A stretch of 64,000 nucleotides of DNA from assembly GCF_030378165.1 (NCBI RefSeq), contig NZ_CP119766.1, positions 2,976,001 to 3,040,000 on the forward strand, written 5' to 3'. The position numbers and the translations under genes are program-made. Source of the stretch: Flavobacterium panacagri (lineage in GTDB: Bacteria > Bacteroidota > Bacteroidia > Flavobacteriales > Flavobacteriaceae). The notes under the pieces are model-generated. The model searched no databases, had not been told where the DNA came from, and worked only from the letters and a program-made list of their open reading frames with translations. Shown here piece after piece: positions 27,285 through 36,056 of this stretch (position 1 is its first letter; every line of letters starts with the position of its first letter).

Positions 27285-27310
27285 AAGACGGCTTTAAATA
27301 AACCGTCTTT
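27285..27310. terminator. Bidirectional terminator
   Basis: Arms AAAGACGG (27285-27292) and CCGTCTTT (27303-27310), with A run before and T-rich flank after. It serves the 94-residue gene and the convergent pectate lyase gene. Confidence 0.75.
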
Positions 27311-27322
27311 GCTATTCTTGAT

Positions 27323-30100
27323 TTATTGAACAATTATCTTCTTTATATATTTTGTTTTTTTAGTTTGCGGATCCGTCAATTTAATGATAAAAACTCCTTT
27401 AGAATGTAATTGAATAGTTTCCTGGGTATTTCCTCTAATTTTTTGTTTTAATAATTCTTTTCCAGAAATATCAAAGATTTTAAGGTCTGAAATTTCTGTT
27501 TCTTCATTATCAACATATACAGAAAATGTTCCGTTGCTAGGGATTGGCCATACACTGAATGAATCTTTTGTTGTTTTCGTTATTTCTTCAGTGCCTAAAT
27601 GGACAGTTTGTCCGCTCACAATATTTACTTTACGTTTCATTGTGCCTCCTTCAGAATCGGTAACCGTAAATTCAAAAGAAGATAATCCGTTTGAAGCTGG
27701 AGTAAAAGCTACTATGTTTGTATTAAGTGTAGCGTTTCCATTTACCACATTTGAAATTGCATAAGAAACACCGCTGGTAAATCCTCTGGATAATTTTTGA
27801 ATATTAATGTCAATTTTGGCACCTTGCGTAGTTTCGTAATGCGGTAATGACATCCATTGCAGGTATTTGTCCAGATTCGTGTATCCGTCTTGATCGGTGT
27901 CTGCATTTGCGTCTGAAAAATCTCCAATTGCAGAATTTACATTAGTTCCAATTATAGCTTCCCACCAATTAGGAAGTCCATCTTGATCAGTATCCCAGTT
28001 TGCATCTCGAACTACAGTTGGATATGTTTCAAATCCGCCAACATCAGCTTCATTATCAGGGAATCCAGGTTTGCCGGTTACACTTCCAACAGCAGAATAA
28101 GTCCCGTTTAAAGTTTCTGTGATGATTCTTTGGTCGTGATCATCAAATTCCGGTTGTGTACATCCAACATCAGAAAGTACAATTTTATAAGCATTTTTTG
28201 CAGATTGTGTGGTGACATAAGAAGGGAAAAACGGTGCATTTACAAAGTTTTCAAATGTTACAGTCACTCCAGAAGCTCTCCTTCCGGCAGTCTGATTGCT
28301 TTCGTCAAAATAACCTGGCATTACATTTCCGCTGAAATAGCATTGTTGTGTTCCAGTTCCTGCACCTTCATTTTGCTGATTAAAAGCAAAAAATGTTTTG
28401 GTTCCCGCTCCTGGTTTATAGTAATTGTTTACAAAATTAACCTCTTTCGTTCCGCCATCAGTTGATCTTGCTCCCCAGTTGTAAACGACATTATTGGTAA
28501 TGTCCATTTTTCCAGCATAAGCACCGCTTCCGTCTAGTCCGCCACCAAGACTCCAGTTACGACCGTAACAATGTGCCAATAAGTTATGATGAAAACTTCC
28601 AATATCGCCTCCAATTGTAGCGGCATAACCGTGTTCTGTTCCAGCAGGATAATTTTGATGATTTGCTGCGTTTAATGCCTCAGAAATAAGTGTTCTTTGA
28701 AGGGTTATATTTTTGCCTGATCTAGAACTGAATGACTCATCAATTGTCCAGCTAATAGAGCAATGGTCAATAATACTGTTATCAGCACCAGTAAGTCCCA
28801 TTCCGTCATAAGTAGGTCCTGCTCCAACACGAACTCTTAAATTTTGAACAACAGCATCATTTCCAGTAACTCCAAAAGGAGCAGATCGAATACAGATTCC
28901 TTTTCCTGGTGCCGTTTGTCCTGCAACTGTCACATAAGGCTGACTTAAAACCAAACGAGATTGCAGCTGAATAATCCCTGAAGTATTAAAAATAATTGTT
29001 CGTGGACCAATATCATTAGTTACAGCTTCACGGAAACTTCCTGGGCCGCTGTCATTTAAATTGGTTACGGCAACTACTTTTCCGCCACGTCCTCCACGGG
29101 CAAAACGTCCATATCCTTCAGCATCTGGAAAAGCAAGCTGTGCAGGACGAAAACGCCATACATTTCCTTTTTCAACTCCGTTGGCTAAAACTTCATCTAC
29201 ACGCCAGTAATAAGTTGCGCCAGTATATAATACGTTAACTTGGAAAGAATTATTGGCTAAAGCTTGGTTTCCTTTGTACTCTGGCGAAGATGGAGTTGCA
29301 TTGTTGACAGCATTTTGATCTGTTCCAAAATAAATATTGTGAGAAACGGCATTTGCTGCGGCTGTCCATTGCAATAATTTTCCTCCTGAAGACAATTCAA
29401 CATGTTCGTCATTCTGTTTCGGATTTGGATTGGTGGCTTGATAGAAAATATTAGGCGTATTAAGTTCGAAGCCATTAAATATAAAGTTTTTTACATTTTC
29501 TGTACCCGAGGTTTCTGCAGCTAGCAGGATTATGACATCATTTCCAGCTGTTGCTTGAAATTTTAAATAAGTAGATTTGGCATCGGCAGTTTTAAGTGCT
29601 CTTACAGACGGAATTAAATTATCTACAACCAAGTTTCCGTTAACAGAAATATCAATTGGACTAAAATTATTTCCAGTTGGACTATCTACATTATTGAAAA
29701 AAGCTAGTAGCGTATGTTCCCCAGTTGCTAGTCCGCTTATTTTAAGTTCTATTTGTGCACCTTGATTGGCAGTTGTTCCTTTAACGGTTAAACCGTCACT
29801 AATTAATCTTGCATAATAAGGAGCTTGGATTCCAGCTTTATACCAATTGGTTCCTAAGGCGTCTCCCTTATCTCCAACTCTTGTTACAGTAAAAGTAACA
29901 CCGTTTTCGGTATAAGTGCTGGTATTTCCAGAAGCAATTACCCAAGCAGTATAATCGGGATCGTTAACTTCTGCTTTAGGTCTTCCTGACTGGTCAAAGT
30001 CAATTTTAACGATTGGATTTTGGGCAAAAATCTGGGGCATAGGCACGATGAGGCAGAGCATTGCCGTTATCACGGAAAGTTTTAAGTAATTTTTCAGCAT
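27323..30100 (-). CDS. Pectate-lyase-like secreted protein with T9SS sorting domain
   Basis: A multidomain secreted carbohydrate-active protein (925 residues from ATG 30100; an ATG at 30178 would add 26). Order: signal peptide (to IFAQ), a beta-sandwich domain (~30-190), an Fn3-like segment (~220-315), a right-handed beta-helix pectate lyase domain (~320-680, starting FPDAEGYGRFARGGRGG with IDHCSISWTIDE), TSP3-type Ca repeats (DTDQDGLPNWWE, DTDQDGYTNLDKY), a cadherin-like domain, and a C-terminal Por sorting domain ending KYIKKIIVQ. No SusCD pair is adjacent. The substrate is probably pectin, by family. Confidence 0.85.
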   Translation of the reverse strand: MLKNYLKLSVITAMLCLIVPMPQIFAQNPIVKIDFDQSGRPKAEVNDPDYTAWVIASGNTSTYTENGVTFTVTRVGDKGDALGTNWYKAGIQAPYYARLISDGLTVKGTTANQGAQIELKISGLATGEHTLLAFFNNVDSPTGNNFSPIDISVNGNLVVDNLIPSVRALKTADAKSTYLKFQATAGNDVIILLAAETSGTENVKNFIFNGFELNTPNIFYQATNPNPKQNDEHVELSSGGKLLQWTAAANAVSHNIYFGTDQNAVNNATPSSPEYKGNQALANNSFQVNVLYTGATYYWRVDEVLANGVEKGNVWRFRPAQLAFPDAEGYGRFARGGRGGKVVAVTNLNDSGPGSFREAVTNDIGPRTIIFNTSGIIQLQSRLVLSQPYVTVAGQTAPGKGICIRSAPFGVTGNDAVVQNLRVRVGAGPTYDGMGLTGADNSIIDHCSISWTIDESFSSRSGKNITLQRTLISEALNAANHQNYPAGTEHGYAATIGGDIGSFHHNLLAHCYGRNWSLGGGLDGSGAYAGKMDITNNVVYNWGARSTDGGTKEVNFVNNYYKPGAGTKTFFAFNQQNEGAGTGTQQCYFSGNVMPGYFDESNQTAGRRASGVTVTFENFVNAPFFPSYVTTQSAKNAYKIVLSDVGCTQPEFDDHDQRIITETLNGTYSAVGSVTGKPGFPDNEADVGGFETYPTVVRDANWDTDQDGLPNWWEAIIGTNVNSAIGDFSDANADTDQDGYTNLDKYLQWMSLPHYETTQGAKIDINIQKLSRGFTSGVSYAISNVVNGNATLNTNIVAFTPASNGLSSFEFTVTDSEGGTMKRKVNIVSGQTVHLGTEEITKTTKDSFSVWPIPSNGTFSVYVDNEETEISDLKIFDISGKELLKQKIRGNTQETIQLHSKGVFIIKLTDPQTKKTKYIKKIIVQ

Positions 30101-30462
30101 TTCAATGGTGGTTTGGTTAGTAAGTAATAGTTTTAATTGTTTAAATAGCTGAATTTCAGTATTTAAATAATTTTTCATTATAGTAAAGTTTGTTATTGCC
30201 TAAAACAAAACTATCCTGCACCATCCTGTTCTGTATGATGATTTTTTAGAAAAATAATGTAAAAAAATGTAATGTGTTTTTTTAATGCTGAATTACTGAA
30301 ATGTTCGCATTAGATGATTAAAGGGATTGCGTACGATAAAGACTATTTAGAAACAGAAAATTTCTAAAATTCAAGGAATTTGAAATAATTTAAAAAAAAT
30401 ATAAACAAGAATCTCTAAGCAGAACGGTTTGTTTAATGATAGAAGAAAATAATAGTCAAGAA
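30101..30462. other. Intergenic region upstream of the pectate-lyase gene
   Basis: About 360 bases holding the lyase leader and -7 box. No other gene or strong hairpin was seen. The sequence beyond 30220 is AT-rich filler towards the DUF6787-like gene. Confidence 0.45.
30206..30213 (-). promoter_or_regulatory. -7 box for the pectate-lyase-like gene
   Basis: Minus strand TAGTTTTG fits TAnnTTTG. It is 28 bases before the ATG at 30178 and about 105 before the ATG at 30100, so it does not settle the start. Confidence 0.5.
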
Positions 30463-30768
30463 TTAATCTTTAAAAAGGAATCCAAGTCCCATTCTTTTGA
30501 GCATTTTTTTTTCGAAATTCCAAAAGAAACGGAATTGTCCAAAAATGGTCCCGATGGCAACTAATAAAACCTGATAAACAGGAAGAATGATTAATAAACG
30601 AATAAGAGTGAACCAAACGGCTCCTAAATCTTCTTTATGTATTCCCACCCAGTCACAAAAAGGTCTAGAAATCCATGCAGATGCCGATCCGGTGATGGCA
30701 AAAACAATAAGTATAATTATGGCTTGTAGGTTGGAAGTAATTCCCCAGCGTTTTTTAAGTCTGTTCAT
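30463..30768 (-). CDS. DUF6787-like small membrane protein
   Basis: A 101-residue protein with two hydrophobic helices (about 14-34 and 51-73) and the conserved-looking end GQFRFFWNFEKKMLKRMG. It fits a small flavobacterial membrane family (DUF6787, from memory). Function unknown. It starts 34 bases after the upstream lipoprotein gene and is probably co-transcribed. Confidence 0.7.
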   Translation of the reverse strand: MNRLKKRWGITSNLQAIIILIVFAITGSASAWISRPFCDWVGIHKEDLGAVWFTLIRLLIILPVYQVLLVAIGTIFGQFRFFWNFEKKMLKRMGLGFLFKD

Positions 30769-30801
30769 TATTTATTTATAATCATTACAAATATACTAAC
30801 A

Positions 30802-31236
30802 TTATCTTACTGGAACGTATCCCGCGAGTTTTTGTTTGTAAGTATTTTGAAAATAAATCATATAATTATAAATCAAGTAATTTACTTCGTATCCATAATG
30901 AATTTGTGGTTGGTAATCTATTCTCATTTCATATAAATTCGGATCGTATCGGTTGGGTTGTAAAACTCTAATGTTCCATTCCGTTACGTATTGCTGATTT
31001 TTGTTTTCCAGAAAAGACAAAGAGTGATAGTTTCTTGGAAAAGCTCTTGAGGCAAGCCAGTAATTAAAACCATTGTCTATTATGATAACTTCATATTCCA
31101 AAGAATCATTTGCTATTCTAATGGTATCTGACTGCTTTTTGTTTGATGCATTATCATTGTTTGCAATATTTTGCGAAGCGGTGGAGCAGGCAATTATTGT
31201 TGCTAAAACAACTAATATGGAAATGCATTTTTTCAT
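30802..31236 (-). CDS. DUF6146-like lipoprotein
   Basis: A 144-residue lipoprotein (signal ending TIIACSTAS, Cys at residue 17). The mature part has the Tyr/Asn-rich block YWLASRAFPRNYHSL and EVNYLIYNYMIYFQNTYKQ, typical of a Bacteroidota family of unknown function (DUF6146, from memory). It precedes the DUF6787-like gene in the same direction. Confidence 0.75.
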   Translation of the reverse strand: MKKCISILVVLATIIACSTASQNIANNDNASNKKQSDTIRIANDSLEYEVIIIDNGFNYWLASRAFPRNYHSLSFLENKNQQYVTEWNIRVLQPNRYDPNLYEMRIDYQPQIHYGYEVNYLIYNYMIYFQNTYKQKLAGYVPVR

Positions 31237-31335
31237 GTTATAAATTTACAAAGAAATGCTGGGAAAAAGTTAAGAATTAACTTTTTTTAAGGTTATAGGG
31301 AGCTGGGATTCTGAAAATCTACGTTTTCAATTAAG

Positions 31336-31372
31336 CACAAAAAGCTGTTTATTTTATAAACAGCTTTTTGTG
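31336..31372. terminator. Hairpin terminator downstream of the 187-residue gene
   Basis: Perfect 16-bp arms at 31336-31351 and 31357-31372 with a 5-base loop. It separates the serC-serA-DUF937 transcript from the lipoprotein pair. Confidence 0.7.
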
Positions 31373-31441
31373 TGATTATGTTCTTAAAAAGCTAAGGATG
31401 AAATCCTTATTTTATGGGCGTCTCAGTACCTTAGGGCTTTT

Positions 31442-32005
31442 TTACTTACTTCCAAACAGTTTTCCGATAAATCCAGCAATACCGCCTTTACTTTTAGTAA
31501 CTACTAAAACATCGGCTACATCTACTTTTCCGTCGTTGTTTTGGTCTAGTCCAAACTGCATTCCATATTTAGAAATAGTGTCCATAATTCCTGAAGCTTG
31601 TCCGCTATTTCCAGAAATGGAATTGATGATATCGGTGATCTGAAAACTATTGTCATTTGGATCTTTTGCCTTATTAACCAAAGAACCTAAAATCTGCGGA
31701 ATTAAATTAGACGCCACTCCGTTTGAATCTGCACTGCTAAGTCCAAATTTTTGACCCAGACTGCCACTTAATTGCTGTTGGATCTGCTGTACCACAGGAT
31801 TGGAACTGTCGATAGAAGAATTTCCATTAAATAATCCAGCAATTTGATCGGTTCCGCCTTCAGAAACAATTTTTTTTAATCCTTCAAAAATTGAATTACT
31901 TGTTTCACTGATTACGGCTTCGTTATGTTCGTTAGGAACAGCGTTGTTGTTTACCACTGCATCGCCTCCATATTGTTGTACTAATTGGGTTAATTGTTCA
32001 AACAT
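31442..32005 (-). CDS. DUF937-like protein with a C-terminal EF-hand-like loop
   Basis: A 187-residue, Gly/Asn/Ser-rich cytosolic protein (MFEQLTQLVQQYGGDAVV at the start) resembling the DUF937 family. Near the C-terminus DQNNDGKVDVADVL looks like a calcium-binding EF-hand or dockerin-like loop. No signal peptide. Function unknown. It is 102 bases downstream of serA with its own -7 box at 32031-32038. Confidence 0.7.
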   Translation of the reverse strand: MFEQLTQLVQQYGGDAVVNNNAVPNEHNEAVISETSNSIFEGLKKIVSEGGTDQIAGLFNGNSSIDSSNPVVQQIQQQLSGSLGQKFGLSSADSNGVASNLIPQILGSLVNKAKDPNDNSFQITDIINSISGNSGQASGIMDTISKYGMQFGLDQNNDGKVDVADVLVVTKSKGGIAGFIGKLFGSK

Positions 32006-32030
32006 GATTTTTAGGATTTAGATTAGAACT

Positions 32031-32038
32031 CAAATTTA
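32031..32038 (-). promoter_or_regulatory. -7 box for the DUF937-like gene
   Basis: Minus strand TAAATTTG fits TAnnTTTG, 25 bases before the ATG at 32005. Confidence 0.5.
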
Positions 32039-32107
32039 AACAAAAAAAGAAAGGGATTTATTAAACAATGTTAATAAATCCCTCGCAAGTAATTTAATTA
32101 TAGTTAA

Positions 32108-33058
32108 TTAGCTTAACAAAGTAATGATTTGTGATGCTAATTCAGTGCCAATTCTATCTTGTGCTTCTCCTGTTGCAGCTCCAATATGCGGCGTCAAAGA
32201 GATTTTAGAGTGCATTAAAATTGCCATTTCTGGTTTTGGTTCGTTTTCGAAAACGTCTAAACCTGCAAAAGCAACTTTTCCAGAGTCCAAAGCTTTTACT
32301 AAAGCTACTTCGTCAATAACACCTCCACGAGCACAGTTTACAATTCCAACACCATCTTTTAAGATCTCAAATTCTTTCTCTCCAATGATGTATCCATTTT
32401 GAGCAGGAACGTGTAATGTAATGAAATCTGCTTCTTTAAATAAAGACTCTAAAGATTGAGAAACAATTTTAGTTGTAATAGATTGTCCGTCGAAAAATTC
32501 AACTTTTACATCAACCTCAGGGATAAAACTATCAGCGGCAATAACTTTCATTCCTAAACCAAGAGCCATTTTTGCAGTAGCTTGACCAATACGTCCGATA
32601 CCAACAATACCAAGAGTTTTTCCTCTTAATTCAGTTCCGTTAGCATACGCTTTTTTCAAACCGTCAAAATTAGTATCTCCTTCAAGAGGCATGTTTCTGT
32701 TAGAATCATGTAAAAAACGAACACCGTTAAATAAGTGTCCAAATACTAATTCAGCAACAGATTCTGAAGATGAAGCAGGAGTATTGATTACATGGATTCC
32801 TTTGCTTTTTGCATAATCCACATCGATATTATCCATACCAACACCGCCACGTCCAATGATTTTAATTCCAGGACAAGCATCGATAATATCTTTACGAACT
32901 TTAGTTGCACTACGAACTAAAATTACGTCAATGTTGTTTTCGTTTATATAGTTAGCTACTTGTTCTTGAGCTACTTTTGTAGTGATCACTTCAAATCCAC
33001 CTTTTTCTAAGGCTAGAATTCCACTTTTAGAAATTCCGTCATTTGCTAATACTTTCAT
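32108..33058 (-). CDS. serA: D-3-phosphoglycerate dehydrogenase-type 2-hydroxyacid dehydrogenase
   Basis: A 316-residue NAD-dependent D-2-hydroxyacid dehydrogenase; with serC next door it most likely performs the first step of serine synthesis. The nucleotide motif GIGRIG (153-158) and catalytic Arg244 (NCARGG), Glu273 (ENEP) and His291 (LTPHIGAAT) are all present. It lacks the C-terminal ACT domain of longer SerA proteins. The ATG at 33058 is preferred over an upstream in-frame codon at 33088. Confidence 0.9.
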   Translation of the reverse strand: MKVLANDGISKSGILALEKGGFEVITTKVAQEQVANYINENNIDVILVRSATKVRKDIIDACPGIKIIGRGGVGMDNIDVDYAKSKGIHVINTPASSSESVAELVFGHLFNGVRFLHDSNRNMPLEGDTNFDGLKKAYANGTELRGKTLGIVGIGRIGQATAKMALGLGMKVIAADSFIPEVDVKVEFFDGQSITTKIVSQSLESLFKEADFITLHVPAQNGYIIGEKEFEILKDGVGIVNCARGGVIDEVALVKALDSGKVAFAGLDVFENEPKPEMAILMHSKISLTPHIGAATGEAQDRIGTELASQIITLLS

Positions 33059-33155
33059 TGTATGTATTTTGTTTGTTTGGTTAATCATTTAATTGATTAA
33101 ACCAATTTTAATTTTTTTCTTTTTTTGTACTGTAAACTATGACTGCGACTGAAAA

Positions 33156-34226
33156 CTAAACTTTAGTTTCCAATGCTTTCATTACATCAACTAAAACCTG
33201 AACGCTTTCAATTGGCATAGCGTTGTAGATAGAAGCTCTGTAACCACCAACAGAACGGTGTCCAGGCAATCCTGAAATTCCAGCTTCTTTCCATAAAGCA
33301 TCAAATGTAGCAGTATGGTCAGGGTTTGTTAATAAGAAAGTTACGTTCATGTTAGAACGATCTTCTACATTAGCTGCACCTTTAAATAATGGGTTTCTGT
33401 CGATTTCAGCGTAAAGTAATTCCGCTTTAGCGTTGTTTAATTTTTCAACAGCAGCAATTCCACCTTTTTCTTTAATCCATTGTAAAGTTAAAAGAGAAAC
33501 ATAAACAGCAAATACAGATGGAGTATTGTACATACTTTCTGCTTTGATATGTTTAGCATAATCTAACATACTTGGAATTGTTCTTCCGTTTTTGCCTAAG
33601 ATTTCTTCTTTAACCACAACTAAAGTTGTTCCAGCTGGCCCCATATTTTTTTGAGCACCTGCATAGATTAAGTCGAATTTAGAGAAATCTAATTCACGTG
33701 AAAAAATATCAGAACTCATGTCGCAAACAACAGGAACATTAGTTGCTGGAAATTCTTTCATTTGAGTTCCAAAGATAGTATTGTTGCTTGTGCAGTGGAA
33801 ATAATCAGCATCAGCTGGAATTTCGTAACCTTTTGGAATATGTGTGTAATTGTCGTCTTTTGAAGAAGCAACAACAATAGTTTCACCGAAAAGTTTAGCT
33901 TCTTTTATTGCCGCAGTTGCCCACGTTCCTGAATCTAAATAAGCTGCTTTTCCGTTTTCTTTTAATAAATTATAAGGTGCCATTAAGAATGCTGTACTTG
34001 CACCACCTTGTAAAAATAAAGCCTGATAACCTTTTCCCTGAAGTCCTAATAATTCTAAAGCAAGGGAACGAGCTTCCTCCATAACTGCAACGAAATCTTT
34101 ACTTCGGTGCGAGATTTCAAGGATAGATAAACCTGAATCATTAAAATTTAAAATTGCTTTTGATGCCTTCTCAAAAACTTCCTGAGGTAAAATACTTGGT
34201 CCTGCGCTGTAGTTGTGTTTTTTCAT
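33156..34226 (-). CDS. serC: Phosphoserine aminotransferase
   Basis: A 356-residue class V aminotransferase, converting 3-phosphohydroxypyruvate and glutamate to phosphoserine (also acting in the PLP pathway in some bacteria). The N-terminus HNYSAGPSILPQEV, the PLP-lysine motif AGAQKNMGPAG (Lys193) and GLPGHRSVGGYRAS near the C-terminus (phosphate-binding) are typical. It lies 97 bases upstream of serA on the same strand. Confidence 0.95.
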   Translation of the reverse strand: MKKHNYSAGPSILPQEVFEKASKAILNFNDSGLSILEISHRSKDFVAVMEEARSLALELLGLQGKGYQALFLQGGASTAFLMAPYNLLKENGKAAYLDSGTWATAAIKEAKLFGETIVVASSKDDNYTHIPKGYEIPADADYFHCTSNNTIFGTQMKEFPATNVPVVCDMSSDIFSRELDFSKFDLIYAGAQKNMGPAGTTLVVVKEEILGKNGRTIPSMLDYAKHIKAESMYNTPSVFAVYVSLLTLQWIKEKGGIAAVEKLNNAKAELLYAEIDRNPLFKGAANVEDRSNMNVTFLLTNPDHTATFDALWKEAGISGLPGHRSVGGYRASIYNAMPIESVQVLVDVMKALETKV

Positions 34227-34319
34227 GGTTGTTGTTAATAGTCGAAAATTTTAAAGACGCAAATTTCGTCAATAAGAGCCGAAAAAGCGTTAAAATATTC
34301 GAAATAATTAAACAATTTA

Positions 34320-35393
34320 TTACTTTGTTGTTAACAAAAACGTTATAGTATCGACATTATCTGCGTAATCCCACAATTGCGGTTTTTGCGTTTCGCCAAA
34401 TGCAATGTTGTTTGGTGTTAAACGATTGCTTACAATACATTGAATTTGTTCCGAATCGTTTTCGAGACGTTTTTCCAATTCTTCTAGGTTTTCATAGTAC
34501 TCATAAAAAACGCTCGAGATAGGAGAGGCGTAGCTTGCGTCTTCTTTTATAGTCAGAAAACCGTTATCTAATAACTTGAAATTACTCATTAAAAACACCG
34601 CTTTATTATAGTCATAATTATTAGCGTATTTTTCATAATGAATAACATCCTGATATTTGAACATAGCCTGAAAAAAGGCGTCAAATGAGTAGTCTTTTGG
34701 AACAAAAAGTTTCGATACATTACGGCATCCTAAACCAAAATATCTGAAAATATCTTCTCCTAAATTCTCTAATTCTTCAGTAGATTCTTTTCCGGTTAAA
34801 ACGGCTGCTGAATTTCTGTTTTTACGAATGATTGAAGGCTTATCTTTAAAATAATATTCAAAATAACGAGCTGTATTATTACTTCCAGTTGCAATTACAG
34901 CATCAAAATTCTCCAGTTTTCCTTCTACAAAAGTGATTTTGTCTTTAAGGTTTTCATCGACAGCAATTAAATATTTTGCTAAAAAAGGCAATAAATGCTG
35001 ATCGTTTGATGATGTTTTAATTAAAGCTTTGTTGCCCGTTATTACAACTGATAAAAAATCATGGAATCCGACAAGAGGAATATTTCCTGCTAATATCAAA
35101 GCAACTGTTTTCTCTTTTTTATCCGCCTGAGTAAATTCTTCTTTATATTTAGAAAGCCATTTTTCAAGGTTTTCTTCCGTTAAAGCTTCTGCCCAAGATT
35201 GTATCGAAAAATAAACTTGTTCTGGCGTGTACCATCCATTATGAGATTGCGATAAATGAATTAGTTTTTCAAAATCGTCAAAAAAGATATCGTTATATAA
35301 AACGCTGGATTTTTGTATGGATCCTATTTCGGAGAATTGACTTAAAAAATTTCCTAATTCAACAAAAACACTTTTTTTTGTTTCTAATGTCAT
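34320..35393 (-). CDS. LuxC-like acyl-CoA reductase
   Basis: A 357-residue protein of the acyl-CoA reductase (LuxC) branch of the aldehyde dehydrogenase superfamily. LILAGNIPLVGFHDFLSV (~99-116) is the family nucleotide-binding region, VIATGSNNTARYF (~166-178) follows, and Cys223 in FGLGCRNVSKLFVP is the expected catalytic thiol. By family it would reduce an acyl-CoA to an aldehyde. No luciferase or luxD/E homologue is present, so the role is unknown. It is divergent from the ferredoxin gene and upstream of serC. Confidence 0.82.
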   Translation of the reverse strand: MTLETKKSVFVELGNFLSQFSEIGSIQKSSVLYNDIFFDDFEKLIHLSQSHNGWYTPEQVYFSIQSWAEALTEENLEKWLSKYKEEFTQADKKEKTVALILAGNIPLVGFHDFLSVVITGNKALIKTSSNDQHLLPFLAKYLIAVDENLKDKITFVEGKLENFDAVIATGSNNTARYFEYYFKDKPSIIRKNRNSAAVLTGKESTEELENLGEDIFRYFGLGCRNVSKLFVPKDYSFDAFFQAMFKYQDVIHYEKYANNYDYNKAVFLMSNFKLLDNGFLTIKEDASYASPISSVFYEYYENLEELEKRLENDSEQIQCIVSNRLTPNNIAFGETQKPQLWDYADNVDTITFLLTTK

Positions 35394-35421
35394 AATGTTT
35401 GTTTATGAATTGTTTTGATTG

Positions 35422-35439
35422 TAATTTTGCACAAAAATA
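35422..35439. promoter_or_regulatory. Overlapping divergent -7 boxes
   Basis: Plus strand TAATTTTG (35422-35429) and minus strand TATTTTTG (35432-35439) both fit TAnnTTTG, pointing to the ferredoxin and acyl-CoA reductase genes respectively. The boxes are only two bases apart, so the two promoters would compete for polymerase. Confidence 0.5.
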
Positions 35440-35542
35440 AGCATAATTAAGTCGAAAGTCAAAAGTCATCAAATCAAAAGCTATTCTTGTTTTTGTTTTG
35501 ACTTTAGAACTTTAAGACTTTTAACTTTAAGACTAATATACG

Positions 35543-35893
35543 ATGGCAATTATTATAACTGACGAATGCATCAACTGTGGGGCTTGCGAACCAGAGTGCC
35601 CAAATACAGCAATATATGAAGGAGCAGATGATTGGAGATATAAAGACGGAACAAGTCTTTCTGGAAAAATAGTTTTACCTGACGGAACTGAAGTAGATGC
35701 AGATGATGCGCAAACTCCAATTTCTGATGAGGTTTATTATATTGTACCTGGAAAATGTACAGAATGTAAAGGTTTTCATGATGAACCTCAATGTGCGGCA
35801 GTTTGTCCAGTTGACTGCTGTGTGCCAGATGATAATCACGTTGAAGACGAAGAAACTTTATTAGAAAGACAGGCTTTCCTGCATGGGGAATAA
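35543..35893 (+). CDS. 2[4Fe-4S] ferredoxin
   Basis: A 116-residue low-potential electron carrier. Cys9, Cys12, Cys15 and Cys19 form CxxCxxCxxxCP; Cys72, Cys75, Cys84 and Cys88 form the second set with the C-x2-C-x8-C-x3-CP spacing of the Allochromatium type. A ~45-residue acidic insertion separates the two sets, and an acidic C-terminal tail follows. It is probably a donor or acceptor to a nearby oxidoreductase, and the divergent acyl-CoA reductase is an obvious candidate, though not proven. Confidence 0.92.
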   Translation: MAIIITDECINCGACEPECPNTAIYEGADDWRYKDGTSLSGKIVLPDGTEVDADDAQTPISDEVYYIVPGKCTECKGFHDEPQCAAVCPVDCCVPDDNHVEDEETLLERQAFLHGE

Positions 35894-35916
35894 GAATTTC
35901 TTGTAAATAAAAATAG

Positions 35917-35949
35917 AATCCTGAGCTAAAAACTCGGGATTTTTTTTTA
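35917..35949 (+). terminator. Terminator of the ferredoxin gene
   Basis: Arms 35917-35925 and 35933-35941 (one G-T pair) followed by a run of T residues. Confidence 0.75.
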
Positions 35950-36056
35950 CCCTGAAATCAGGTATTTATTAAAGTTAGTTTCTTGATAACTAATGTTTTA
36001 TTTTTTGACTGTTGCTTTATTGTTAGAAAATTAATACTTTAGTTGAAAATTTAACA

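Noticed and set aside
34320..35393. Bioluminescence operon
   Set aside because: Only the LuxC-like reductase is present; no luxA/B, luxD or luxE homologue lies nearby.
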